From Desulfobacterales bacterium (GTDB lineage Bacteria; Desulfobacterota; Desulfobacteria; Desulfobacterales; JARGFK01): DNA of 45,322 bases. The notes below the pieces were generated by a model. That model ran no database searches. It was not told the DNA's origin and saw only the letters and a list, made by a program, of their open reading frames with translations. Positions 35,005 to 42,482 of the stretch are shown piece after piece. Made by a program: the position numbers and the translations under genes. Where the stretch lies: NCBI GenBank assembly GCA_029211065.1, contig JARGFK010000029.1, positions 1-45,322 of the forward strand. The letters are read 5' to 3'. Within the stretch, counting starts at the first letter, position 1, and each line of letters opens with the position of its first letter.

Positions 35005-36609
35005 TCAGACCCTTTTTAGCTTATGACAATCGGTACACCCGGTCGACGTTGGTTTTACAAGTTTCAGCACCTGGTGGCATCCCATGCACTGCTGGTGAAA
35101 AGCTCCCATGAGTCCGGGTCTGAAAGCGTTGCTTTCATCAAACGGTTTGCCGTGGCAGCTTCCGCAGTTAGGCGGCTTCTTGGCAACCGGGCTGTTATGG
35201 TGACAGCCCTGGCAGATCGTTCCCTGATCGCTATGATAATAGCCTGCCAGCTTACTATCCTTGATGTTATTTAAGAGCGTATGGATAATCTTGCGATGGG
35301 GAAGTTCAACCGCCTCGTATTTTTCAGAAAGCGCTTTGATAACAACTTTTTCCGGAATATCTTCAGCATTATATGTTAAGACTTTGGTCTTTCTTGAATT
35401 GAGCAGCATCTCTGCAATCTGGCGTTCATCCTGCGCGATATTTTTTGAAACACCGCTTAACGGATTCATATGACACAACTGGCAGGTGGTTGACTCCGGC
35501 CGGCGGTCTTTTGCTAAAAACGCATGGCAGGCCGCACATTCCGGTTTGCGCTGATTTGTTTCATGGCAACCGAGACAGCTTTGTTCTTTAGCCTTCAGAT
35601 GCATGGCACTTTCAAGCTTAATAAATTTCCCCTCTTTTGCGCCCTCCGAGGTATGGCATTGGACACAGGATTGCAAACTTTCGTGATGACACACAATACA
35701 CGTGTTGTTATAAGTTTCATGGGCTTTGTGGTTGAAAGGTGCGGGATTCATTCTGAAAGACGGGCCTTCCTTGTTTGGGCCTGGAGTTTTTACCCGGATT
35801 AGGACAAAATCAGGCTGTTTTCGCTCCATTCTGGGGACGACTTCAATCTTTTCAATTTTCTTTTGCATTTCATGGTCGTGACAGCCCATGCATTTAACAG
35901 GACCTGATTCTATTTTTACGGCCACTTTTTTTCGGTGGCAATCGATGCAGGCATCATGGGATGCCAGTTTCATGGATGAACGATTCTCTTCGGTTGTTTT
36001 TTTGTGGCAATAGCGACAGGACCCCTCCTTTTCTTTGGCGTAAAACAGCTTCTTTGTCTTTTCATTATATTCGTGGTGACACAGTGCACAGTCGCCTTTA
36101 TTGGTCCTTTGGTCTTTATTCGCTTCGGCATGACGGTAATGGAGCGAGTGATCAAAGGAGATGGGCTGCCTAGAAGATATTAACAGGTTTTTTTTAGGAT
36201 GACATTCGCCGCAAGTTTCAATCGGCCCTGCTTTTTTGCCCGTCGCAGATGTTTCTTTATGGCACCCGATACAATTGGTATGATAAATATCCATTACTGC
36301 TTGTTTGTCAGTATCTTTCAGCCGCTTAAATTTAGGAACCAGTCGATTGTTTTCCATCTGGTGGCATGCCTGGCAGTCTTTATTCTGCTTTTCAATGGCG
36401 TCAGTATGTTTATCATGAAGAAATACAACTTCCGGCCTTTCAAGGCGTCCAAACACCCTCATGGAATCAATTGGAATGATATCGGCCCGTATTTCTTCAG
36501 AACCTTCAAGCAGTTTCTGAACTCCCTGGGCTCCGAGACCGGTAATAGAGAATAGAGCAACGGCGACCAAGATTCCAACCTGTCGTAGCAGCGGTCTTGC
36601 AGTTTTCAT
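35005..36609 (-). CDS. hmcA: Sixteen-haem high-molecular-weight cytochrome c, HmcA
   Basis: A 534-residue periplasmic multihaem cytochrome with a signal peptide of about 27 residues. Sixteen CxxCH motifs were counted, from CQACH near residue 80 through CIGCH, CGECH, CALCH, CRYCH, CIDCH, CMGCH, CIVCH, CVQCH, CLGCH, CAACH, CQLCH, CQGCH, CGSCH, CMGCH and CTDCH at the C-terminus. This is the exact haem count of Desulfovibrio HmcA. It receives electrons from hydrogenase or formate dehydrogenase via cytochrome c3. It is the first structural gene, 45 bases after an Rrf2 regulator, with hmcB 35 bases downstream. Confidence 0.94.
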   Translation of the reverse strand: MKTARPLLRQVGILVAVALFSITGLGAQGVQKLLEGSEEIRADIIPIDSMRVFGRLERPEVVFLHDKHTDAIEKQNKDCQACHQMENNRLVPKFKRLKDTDKQAVMDIYHTNCIGCHKETSATGKKAGPIETCGECHPKKNLLISSRQPISFDHSLHYRHAEANKDQRTNKGDCALCHHEYNEKTKKLFYAKEKEGSCRYCHKKTTEENRSSMKLASHDACIDCHRKKVAVKIESGPVKCMGCHDHEMQKKIEKIEVVPRMERKQPDFVLIRVKTPGPNKEGPSFRMNPAPFNHKAHETYNNTCIVCHHESLQSCVQCHTSEGAKEGKFIKLESAMHLKAKEQSCLGCHETNQRKPECAACHAFLAKDRRPESTTCQLCHMNPLSGVSKNIAQDERQIAEMLLNSRKTKVLTYNAEDIPEKVVIKALSEKYEAVELPHRKIIHTLLNNIKDSKLAGYYHSDQGTICQGCHHNSPVAKKPPNCGSCHGKPFDESNAFRPGLMGAFHQQCMGCHQVLKLVKPTSTGCTDCHKLKRV

Positions 36610-36654
36610 ATTTTATCCCTATTAATCGTCAAATATTCTCATGAAGCAAATATG

Positions 36655-37086
36655 TTATGAGCTATTATTGGCATCATTGTCGAGCAGGTCTTGTATGGTG
36701 GTCGTATCATAGATATTAAAAATTGCAGCATTGACTTTGTGCCACATGGAAGCAAAGGCGCAGTTGCCGACCAAGGGGCACTTTGATATCGACACACAGG
36801 AAATACAATCGGAAGGCGTCAAATGGCGCGTCATAAATCTGAATATGTCTCCAACAGTAATTTCTTTCGGAGACCCGACCAAATAATACCCGCCATAAAA
36901 CCCGCGCTTAGACCTTACAAGCCCACTCCCTTTCAACTGGCCAAGGATAACCTCTAAAAATCGTAACGGAATTGCCTGTGCCCGGCTAATTTCTAAAATT
37001 TTTTTTGGGCCTTTGCCAATGCATTTGGATAGCTCATAAATTGCCCGCAAGGCATATTGATTCCTTTTTTGCGTCCAGTAATACAT
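36655..37086 (-). CDS. Rrf2-family regulator leading the hmc operon
   Basis: A 143-residue winged-helix repressor of the Rrf2/IscR family. The conserved start is QYALRAIYELSK, with the recognition helix in LRFLEVILGQLKGSGLVRS and the wing in KRGFYGGYYLV. Four cysteines, C94, C97, C103 and C109 (DCISCVSISKCPLVGNC), form a probable Fe-S ligand set. The frame opens at a TTG at 37140, but the ATG at 37086 gives the family N-terminus and is chosen. It lies 45 bases ahead of hmcA, whereas in Desulfovibrio vulgaris the rrf genes follow hmcF. Control of hmc by cluster status is inferred. Confidence 0.9.
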   Translation of the reverse strand: MYYWTQKRNQYALRAIYELSKCIGKGPKKILEISRAQAIPLRFLEVILGQLKGSGLVRSKRGFYGGYYLVGSPKEITVGDIFRFMTRHLTPSDCISCVSISKCPLVGNCAFASMWHKVNAAIFNIYDTTTIQDLLDNDANNSS

Positions 37087-37108
37087 GGCAAATCTTTCTT
37101 GACTTATA

Positions 37109-37160
37109 TAGTCGAAAAACTTCCCGATCTTATTAGTCAAGAAAGTAGTCGAAAGTCAAA
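37109..37160. promoter_or_regulatory. TAGTC(G/A)AA repeats, candidate Rrf2 operator
   Basis: TAGTCGAAA occurs at 37109 and 37146, TAGTCAA at 37134 and AAGTCAA at 37153. TTGACTTATATAGTCGAA at 37099-37116 forms an imperfect dyad of the type bound by Rrf2 dimers. The copies straddle the predicted promoter and start of the Rrf2-hmc transcript, so autorepression is plausible. No footprint data exist for this sequence. Confidence 0.5.
37130..37159 (-). promoter_or_regulatory. Promoter of the Rrf2-hmcABCDEF transcript
   Basis: Minus-strand -35 TTGACT (37154-37159) and -10 TAATAA (37130-37135) are 18 bases apart. Transcription would start about 35 bases before the Rrf2 ATG at 37086. The spacer contains one copy of the TAGTCGAAA operator-like motif. 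Confidence 0.5.
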
Positions 37161-37248
37161 CTTTTTTTTCAAAACAACAAAATATTTTATTAAAGATAAA
37201 AAATGTAATGTTTTCTTTCGGTTGCGATAAGATCAAAATTCACGGCAT

Positions 37249-37283
37249 AAAAAAACCGGCCCATTACAAACGAATGTACCGGC
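37249..37283 (-). terminator. Intrinsic terminator of the response-regulator gene
   Basis: Read on the minus strand, AGCCGGTACATT and AATGGGCCGG pair around a seven-base loop (two mismatched positions) and are followed by a run of seven T. It ends the transcript of the response regulator at 37351-37875 before the Rrf2-hmc promoter begins. Confidence 0.65.
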
Positions 37284-37350
37284 TATAATAAAAATTTCGT
37301 TGCCGCGGCCTTACTTAAATCGCCGCCGATACTGAATAACAGTAACGATA

Positions 37351-37875
37351 TTATGTGTTCAATATTGCGCGAATCCGTTTAAGGGTAGCGGAATCGGTTT
37401 CATTTAATAACTTCATGATTGATCTGCGTTCGGAATCCATGGCATCGTCGGTTGCCTGACCAGTATCCACTTCAACATCTAGGATCTTACAAATTGTTTT
37501 GATCAGATTGGCCGGTGAAATCGGTTTTTCCATTGTAATTCTGGGGCGCAATCCGGATGTCATGGCATTGAATCCTTTTATTTCTTCACTTCCGAGTTCG
37601 TCGTGAGCATGTGCGGTGATAACAATTACCGGCAATTTAGCCCATCTTTCGATTGTCCGCAGTTTACGGATGACCTTGACACCCGATAGCCTGGGCATAA
37701 CCATATCAAGAGTCATTAAATCCGGCGTATATGCGTCTATCTTTTCAAGCGCGTCAACACCATCGACTGCTGTTTCAACGTTAAAGCCAGCGTCTTCTAA
37801 ACAGGCAGCCAGAAAACTTCGAACATCCGGCTCATCTTCCACCACCAGAATTCTTTTTTCAGATGCGTGTGCCAT
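37351..37875 (-). CDS. Response regulator with short C-terminal extension
   Basis: A 174-residue protein. The receiver domain (about 8-125) has the acidic residues VVEDEPD, phosphoacceptor Asp in LMTLDMVMPRLSG and the ITAH switch. About 45 residues follow with no known output domain: GQATDDAMDSERRSIMKLLNETDSA and a helical end. It is probably read from the transcript of the REC-kinase at 38382 and the receiver at 37975, forming a three-gene phosphorelay. It ends in a clear terminator. Confidence 0.87.
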   Translation of the reverse strand: MAHASEKRILVVEDEPDVRSFLAACLEDAGFNVETAVDGVDALEKIDAYTPDLMTLDMVMPRLSGVKVIRKLRTIERWAKLPVIVITAHAHDELGSEEIKGFNAMTSGLRPRITMEKPISPANLIKTICKILDVEVDTGQATDDAMDSERRSIMKLLNETDSATLKRIRAILNT

Positions 37876-37974
37876 TTTTCCTCTCCTTTACTGTAGAAAT
37901 TACCTCATATAAAAAATGGAAACTTAATGTTGAAACCAACCTTGGAAATAGGGACTGCGGTCCATATTTACAGA

Positions 37975-38367
37975 CTAATTGATCTTAACCGACAAAAGCG
38001 CAGCGACCTTCTGTAACAGCTTTTCAGGGTCAACGGGTTTATTCACAAACCCCTCCGGGCCGGTAATCCCATTGAGTTTCTCAAGGAAACTGCTCATGGA
38101 ATCGTCAGCGGCGGTTATGATGATTACCGGGGTGTTTTTTAATGTAATATCTATTTTATATTGACAATATGTTCGAACTCCGGATTGAACCGGCATGGTT
38201 ATGTCCAGCGTGATCAGGTCTGGTTTTTCCGATTTGGCTATCTCAAAGCCCTGTTCGCCGTTAAAAGCGGTTATCGTATCATAGCCGCCGTCCTGGAAAA
38301 GCGCTTCAAAATAGGTCACAATATCCAATTCGTCATCCACAATCAGGATTTTTTTATTTTTACTCAT
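37975..38367 (-). CDS. Single-domain response regulator
   Basis: A 130-residue receiver. It shows VDDELDIVTYFEALFQDGGY, phosphoacceptor Asp in LITLDITMPVQSG, the IITAADD switch and Lys in FVNKPVDPEKLLQK. It has no output domain. Its start lies 14 bases after the stop of the REC-kinase, on the same strand, so it is the likely immediate partner of that kinase. Confidence 0.87.
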   Translation of the reverse strand: MSKNKKILIVDDELDIVTYFEALFQDGGYDTITAFNGEQGFEIAKSEKPDLITLDITMPVQSGVRTYCQYKIDITLKNTPVIIITAADDSMSSFLEKLNGITGPEGFVNKPVDPEKLLQKVAALLSVKIN

Positions 38368-38381
38368 AAATTCTTATGTGG

Positions 38382-39554
38382 TTAGCGTCCAATGTCCTTG
38401 GCTTTATTATCGATCGTTTTGGGCAAGCGTTTTCTATGTAATGTGATACGGAAAGTTGAACCTTCCCCAGGCTCGGTTTTTAGGTCTATGGCGCCGCCGT
38501 GTTCTTGGATTATTTTCTTTGTCATTAACAACCCTATACCGGATCCTCCCAGCCCTTTGGTTGTGAAAAAAGTGGTAAACACCTTTTTCTTGACCTCGTA
38601 ATCCATGCCACACCCATCGTCAACAACCTCATAGATAACAGTCTCATTTTCTTCAAAAGTTCGAACGGTTACATGCGTTCTGCGGCCCTTTTCGCTTAGG
38701 TGGCAGGCGTCAATGGCATTGCCTACCAGATTCGTCAGGCATTCATGCATGCTTTCATAATCTATTGGGGCAGGTTTAATATTGCCGGAGCATTCATTAT
38801 TAAGCTCTATACCCAGCTTGCGTGCTTTAACTGAATATAACTCCACAACTTCTTTTGCGATTTCAGCGGGGTTGCTAAGTTTAACCTTAATTTCACGTCC
38901 CCTGGAAAAGCTTAAAAATGCTTTCACAAAAGTTGAAATCCGCTCGATATTGCGCGTCAGCATTTCCAGACCCTTCTGGATACGATCAGTGCTGCTTTGG
39001 CTTAAGCCGGAACTTAACATATACATGCCGCCCTCAAGGGCGGTAATAAGATTTTTGATGCCGTGTGCCAGGCCCGCAACCGTTTGCCCGACGGCCGCCT
39101 GTCTTTCGATCTCTACAATTTTAGCGGACTTTTCACGTACCAGCTGTTCAAGGTTTTCAGTATATTCTTTGATCTGACGGCGCATGGATATTTTTTCGTG
39201 CGCGCGGTTGAGTGCTATTTCCAGCACATCCTGGTTGATGGGTTTGCTGATGAAATCGGTTGCTTCATATTTCAAGCTTGTAATGGCCAGGTTCATATCA
39301 CCATGGCCGGTTATCATGATGACTTCCGTTTCAGGATTTTCCGTCTTGATTTTGTGCAGCAGCTCAATGCCGTCCATTCCGGGCATTTTGATGTCGGTTA
39401 AGACCACCGGGGGCTGAAATTCTTTGAAGATGCGCAAGGCTTTTTCGCCGTTTTCAGCTGTGAGAACGTCGTATCCGATATCGGCCAGGGATATTCCCAA
39501 AACCTTGCGGATGCCTTCTTCATCATCTACCAGTAATATTTTTTCAGCTGCCAT
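38382..39554 (-). CDS. REC-histidine kinase
   Basis: A 390-residue cytoplasmic kinase with an intact N-terminal receiver: LLVDDEEG acidic pair, phosphoacceptor near Asp54 in VVLTDIKMPGMDG, Lys in ISKPIN. A coiled-coil linker leads to the kinase core with His165 in GLAHGIKNLITALEGGMY, the N box NLVGNAIDAC, G1 DDGCGMD and G2 GSGIGL. The frame opens at 39593, but the ATG at 39554 begins with the normal receiver N-terminus and is preferred. The core resembles the kinase at 27383 (HGI.xxxTAL.GG motif). The two differ in that only this one keeps the receiver Asp. Confidence 0.88.
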   Translation of the reverse strand: MAAEKILLVDDEEGIRKVLGISLADIGYDVLTAENGEKALRIFKEFQPPVVLTDIKMPGMDGIELLHKIKTENPETEVIMITGHGDMNLAITSLKYEATDFISKPINQDVLEIALNRAHEKISMRRQIKEYTENLEQLVREKSAKIVEIERQAAVGQTVAGLAHGIKNLITALEGGMYMLSSGLSQSSTDRIQKGLEMLTRNIERISTFVKAFLSFSRGREIKVKLSNPAEIAKEVVELYSVKARKLGIELNNECSGNIKPAPIDYESMHECLTNLVGNAIDACHLSEKGRRTHVTVRTFEENETVIYEVVDDGCGMDYEVKKKVFTTFFTTKGLGGSGIGLLMTKKIIQEHGGAIDLKTEPGEGSTFRITLHRKRLPKTIDNKAKDIGR

Positions 39555-39641
39555 AAGATGTCCGGAATCGTGAATAAAAACCGGTTTAAACATTGCTGCA
39601 GGGGGCGGTTATTTCCGATCCCTGAATAACGAAACCCCTTA

Positions 39642-39723
39642 GAAAAAGCGCCGGAATCAATTTCTGTCCAGCAACGGGTTTGTTAAGGGTTGCAACAAAA
39701 AATTTCTTTCCCGGCGCTTTTTC
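39642..39723. terminator. Long inverted repeat with T-runs after the DUF1641 gene
   Basis: GAAAAAGCGCCGG at 39642-39654 and CCGGCGCTTTTTC at 39711-39723 are perfect 13-bp complements separated by 56 bases. Each arm ends in a run of A or T, so terminator function is possible in both directions, separating the DUF1641 gene from the REC-kinase group. The loop itself contains GTTGCAAC. The long loop weakens the terminator reading, and a mobile-element footprint is another option. Confidence 0.5.
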
Positions 39724-39741
39724 CGTTATAACAGTTGCGCT

Positions 39742-40440
39742 TTATGCTTCGGTGCCGGCTGGCTGTATTTCAGGCACATCGGCTTCATCGGGCATTTTCA
39801 GTTTGCCCAGGGCGCGGGTCAGTTCCATCAATACCCCCAACCCCTGTTTGACGTCTTTGGTGGCGCTGACCGAAATCAGGCCAAAGGGTCCGACATCCTT
39901 GCAGTTCACCAGGTCCAGCTGGGAGGGTATCCCGGCCGCCTTCTCCAGGAAGGCCATTGCACGGGGATCGGAAAGTTTCTTGGCCAGACCCAGCAGGGCG
40001 ACAAACACATCACCGATCTGGTCGATATCTTCGGGCGAGTAGGCGTCGGCAACTTTGGCACGAACATCCAGCATGGACTGGATAACGCGCAGAACGCCTT
40101 TTTGTTCGAGATCATCCAGGTAGTGAATCAGCTTTGGCACGGATGATTTCAACAGCGGTTCCAGGGTGGTGATAAAATCGATGACAAGCTGCAGTTGATT
40201 CAGCGCAAAGGTAATATCTTTTACGCTGCGAAGCATCCGTTTGAACAGCTCCAGCAGATCTTCCATCTGGAAGCTGGATTCGACATCCTGCAGCTCAGTG
40301 ATCATCATTTTGACGAACTGATGACTCAGCGGCATCAGATCTTCCTTAAGTTCATTCACCCCCCGTGCCGTCTGCACCAGTGGTGCGAGCTGAGTTTCAA
40401 TCCGACCCAGTCGTTCTAAAATCAATTCTTCGTTTGTCAT
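39742..40440 (-). CDS. DUF1641 protein paired with SQR-like oxidoreductase
   Basis: A 232-residue mainly helical protein. The N-terminus is a coiled coil (ILERLGRIETQLAPLVQTARGVNEL). The C-terminal part has the DUF1641 core with GPFGLISVSATKDVKQGLGVLMELTRALGKL. DUF1641 genes are commonly found next to sulfide:quinone oxidoreductase or formate dehydrogenase-like genes, and here the gene follows the SQR-like gene by ten bases. Its biochemical role is unknown; an accessory or membrane-adaptor function is inferred from context. Confidence 0.85.
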   Translation of the reverse strand: MTNEELILERLGRIETQLAPLVQTARGVNELKEDLMPLSHQFVKMMITELQDVESSFQMEDLLELFKRMLRSVKDITFALNQLQLVIDFITTLEPLLKSSVPKLIHYLDDLEQKGVLRVIQSMLDVRAKVADAYSPEDIDQIGDVFVALLGLAKKLSDPRAMAFLEKAAGIPSQLDLVNCKDVGPFGLISVSATKDVKQGLGVLMELTRALGKLKMPDEADVPEIQPAGTEA

Positions 40441-40450
40441 GGCGGCCTCC

Positions 40451-41692
40451 TTATCCTGTCACGAGACTGGGCCGCATCTTGCCGGCCATCATCATCTGCT
40501 CTTCCAGCGGCAGGTCAATACCCTTGAGCATCATATTCCAGTACACCCACTTGAACATCATCTTGCCCCAGTAATTAAAATTACTGTCTCCCAGCAGGGA
40601 GAAGGGGCCGAGTCCCGGGAAGGGGAACTTGCCGGGAAGGGGCTCGACCTTGTAATTAAAATCGATCAGAATCGCCTTTTCATACCCCGAGCAGATAAAG
40701 CAGGTGGCATGTCCGTCAAAGGTCGGTTTGGGCTCCTGCCCCTCTATTTCGCGGACCAGGTTATCCACAACAGTTTCAGACTGGTAGTGGGCAACGGCGC
40801 CTGCTTTTGAAGCCGGCACATTGGTGGCATCGCCGACAACATAAATGTGATCATAATTTTTGGCTTTTAAGGTAAAGTGGTCGGTATTCACGAAACACAA
40901 GGGGTCGCCCATTCCGGAATCGGCGATATATTGTGCCCCAAAGTTGGGGGGTATGGATATCAGCAGATCATAAGGAACCTTTTCGCCCTTATGGGATTCC
41001 AACGTTTTTTCCTCTGCATTGACCTGGGCGATATCAAAATTGGGGGTCACTTTAATGTTTTTTTTGACAGCCGTTTCACCTAGAATCCGGGATGCGATCG
41101 GTTTGGAAAAAGCACCGGCAATGGGTGTCACCAATTCAATTTCAATTTTATCGCGGCAGCCGTTTTGCGCAAAGAACCAGTCCGCCATAAAAATAAATTC
41201 AAGGGGTGCGACGGGGCATTTATAGGGGAGTTCCGCAATGTTCAGGACAACTCGCCCGGAATTGAAATATTTCATTTTCTTGCGAAGCGCGAGTGCGCCT
41301 TCAAGGGTATAAAAGTCATGAATGTTGCCGTGCCAGTCATCCATCATGCCTTCGACTTCTTCGGGAACAATCCGGCATCCCGAGGCAATGACCAGCCAGT
41401 CATAATTATATGTCGCCTTTTTCCCCGACACCTGGCGTTTGTCCGGATTGACGCCCACGATTTCATCGTACACAAAATCGACCCTTCTGGGAATAAAATC
41501 TCTTTTGGGTTTTTGGCAGTCCTGGGCGGTGTAGATGCCGAAAGGTATGAACAGCCATCCGGGTTGATAGTGATGGATTTCATCGTTGTCGATGATCGTG
41601 ATCTGCCACTCAGATTCACTTAATTCTTTCCGCAGTTTGCTGGCAACGATGGTGCCGCCGGCGCCGGAACCTAAAATAACTACTTTTTTCAT
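40451..41692 (-). CDS. SQR-like FAD-dependent oxidoreductase
   Basis: A 413-residue flavoprotein of the sulfide:quinone oxidoreductase/flavocytochrome c group. The N-terminal dinucleotide motif ILGSGAGGTIVASKL (about 6-20) binds FAD, and GDATNVPASKAGAVAHYQ near 287 is the second FAD motif. Candidate redox cysteines are Cys159 in LPYKCPVAPLEF and Cys331/Cys334 in TCFICSGYEKA. The C-terminal GKMMFKWVYWNMMLKG segment is amphipathic and could attach to the membrane, as in SQR. It lies downstream of a second Rrf2 gene and upstream of the DUF1641 gene. The substrate (sulfide, polysulfide or another sulfur compound) cannot be fixed from sequence alone. Confidence 0.85.
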   Translation of the reverse strand: MKKVVILGSGAGGTIVASKLRKELSESEWQITIIDNDEIHHYQPGWLFIPFGIYTAQDCQKPKRDFIPRRVDFVYDEIVGVNPDKRQVSGKKATYNYDWLVIASGCRIVPEEVEGMMDDWHGNIHDFYTLEGALALRKKMKYFNSGRVVLNIAELPYKCPVAPLEFIFMADWFFAQNGCRDKIEIELVTPIAGAFSKPIASRILGETAVKKNIKVTPNFDIAQVNAEEKTLESHKGEKVPYDLLISIPPNFGAQYIADSGMGDPLCFVNTDHFTLKAKNYDHIYVVGDATNVPASKAGAVAHYQSETVVDNLVREIEGQEPKPTFDGHATCFICSGYEKAILIDFNYKVEPLPGKFPFPGLGPFSLLGDSNFNYWGKMMFKWVYWNMMLKGIDLPLEEQMMMAGKMRPSLVTG

Positions 41693-41864
41693 GAATACCC
41701 TCCTGTGTTAATTTTTTACTCTTTGGTGAATATGGTTTATGGGAACTGTCCCAAAACTTTCGTTAGACGTTCTGCTATCCGTGGCGGTGTAAGGAAAACT
41801 TTCCGACCCGGCAAAAATATTTTTATCCATAGCGGCAGAATCCACTTTAATCTGAAAGCTGCGG

Positions 41865-42326
41865 TTAAGACGGTTTGGGTTTGCGGACCGGGCGGCAGGC
41901 CTCTTTGGCGCCGTTTGTGTGGGTATCGGCTTTTAAGAGATCTGCAATGGAGGTTGTGTCCAGCTTGTTGTAAAGTGCCTGGGTCGCATCCATCCAGGCC
42001 AAACGAACCCGGCAATCGTTGGACATGGGGCATTTTTCCGGGCAGCTGATACATTCTACCAGTTCGGCCTGGCCTTCGAACAGGCGTACGATTTGTCCCA
42101 GGGTGACATCTTTCGGTTTTTTTGCCATGACGTGTCCACCCTTGGGCCCCCTGACGCTGGTAACCAGTTCGGCCTCTTTAAGCGGCCGAATGAGCTGTTC
42201 CAGGTATTTTACGGAAATTCCCTGCCGTTTGGAAATCTCACCGATTTGCACGGGTCCCTGGTTCTGATGGTTTGCCAGATCCACCAGAATTCTGGTGCCG
42301 TAGCGGCTGCGGGTCGATAGTTTCAT
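41865..42326 (-). CDS. Rrf2-family regulator of the SQR-DUF1641 unit
   Basis: A 153-residue winged-helix regulator. The start MKLSTRSRYGTRILVDLA, the recognition helix in ISVKYLEQLIRPLKEAELV and the wing SVRGPKGGHVMA match Rrf2/IscR proteins. Four cysteines C92, C95, C99 and C105 (ECISCPEKCPMSNDC) are spaced for an Fe-S cluster. It lies about 170 bases upstream of the SQR-like gene on the same strand, and its own promoter region carries a dyad. Local control of SQR-DUF1641 is inferred. The C-terminal 20 residues are basic and variable. Confidence 0.92.
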   Translation of the reverse strand: MKLSTRSRYGTRILVDLANHQNQGPVQIGEISKRQGISVKYLEQLIRPLKEAELVTSVRGPKGGHVMAKKPKDVTLGQIVRLFEGQAELVECISCPEKCPMSNDCRVRLAWMDATQALYNKLDTTSIADLLKADTHTNGAKEACRPVRKPKPS

Positions 42327-42370
42327 GGTCTCCTCATCTATAATGGATTTTTATCAGACCTTTTTAATCT

Positions 42371-42385
42371 ATATCATATTGGTAT
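42371..42385. promoter_or_regulatory. ATAYCA-N3-TGRTAT dyad, candidate Rrf2 operator
   Basis: ATATCA and TGGTAT are inverted six-base arms (one mismatch) with a three-base centre. The site lies immediately downstream of the -10 box of the Rrf2 promoter on the minus strand, overlapping the predicted start of transcription. That position is typical for a repressor site. Confidence 0.45.
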
Positions 42386-42387
42386 GG

Positions 42388-42416
42388 ATTATGCTGAAAG
42401 AAAAATAAACTGTCAA
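42388..42416 (-). promoter_or_regulatory. Strong sigma-70 promoter of the Rrf2-SQR-DUF1641 unit
   Basis: On the minus strand TTGACA (42411-42416) and CATAAT (42388-42393) are separated by exactly 17 bases. The predicted leader before the Rrf2 ATG at 42326 is about 55 bases. This is the closest match to a consensus promoter among the operons in the right half of the window. Confidence 0.75.
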
Positions 42417-42482
42417 GAATTTTTTTCAGAGAGGAAAATTTAATCTAAAATGGACCGATTCTTTGATAGTGGGGAATTCAGG

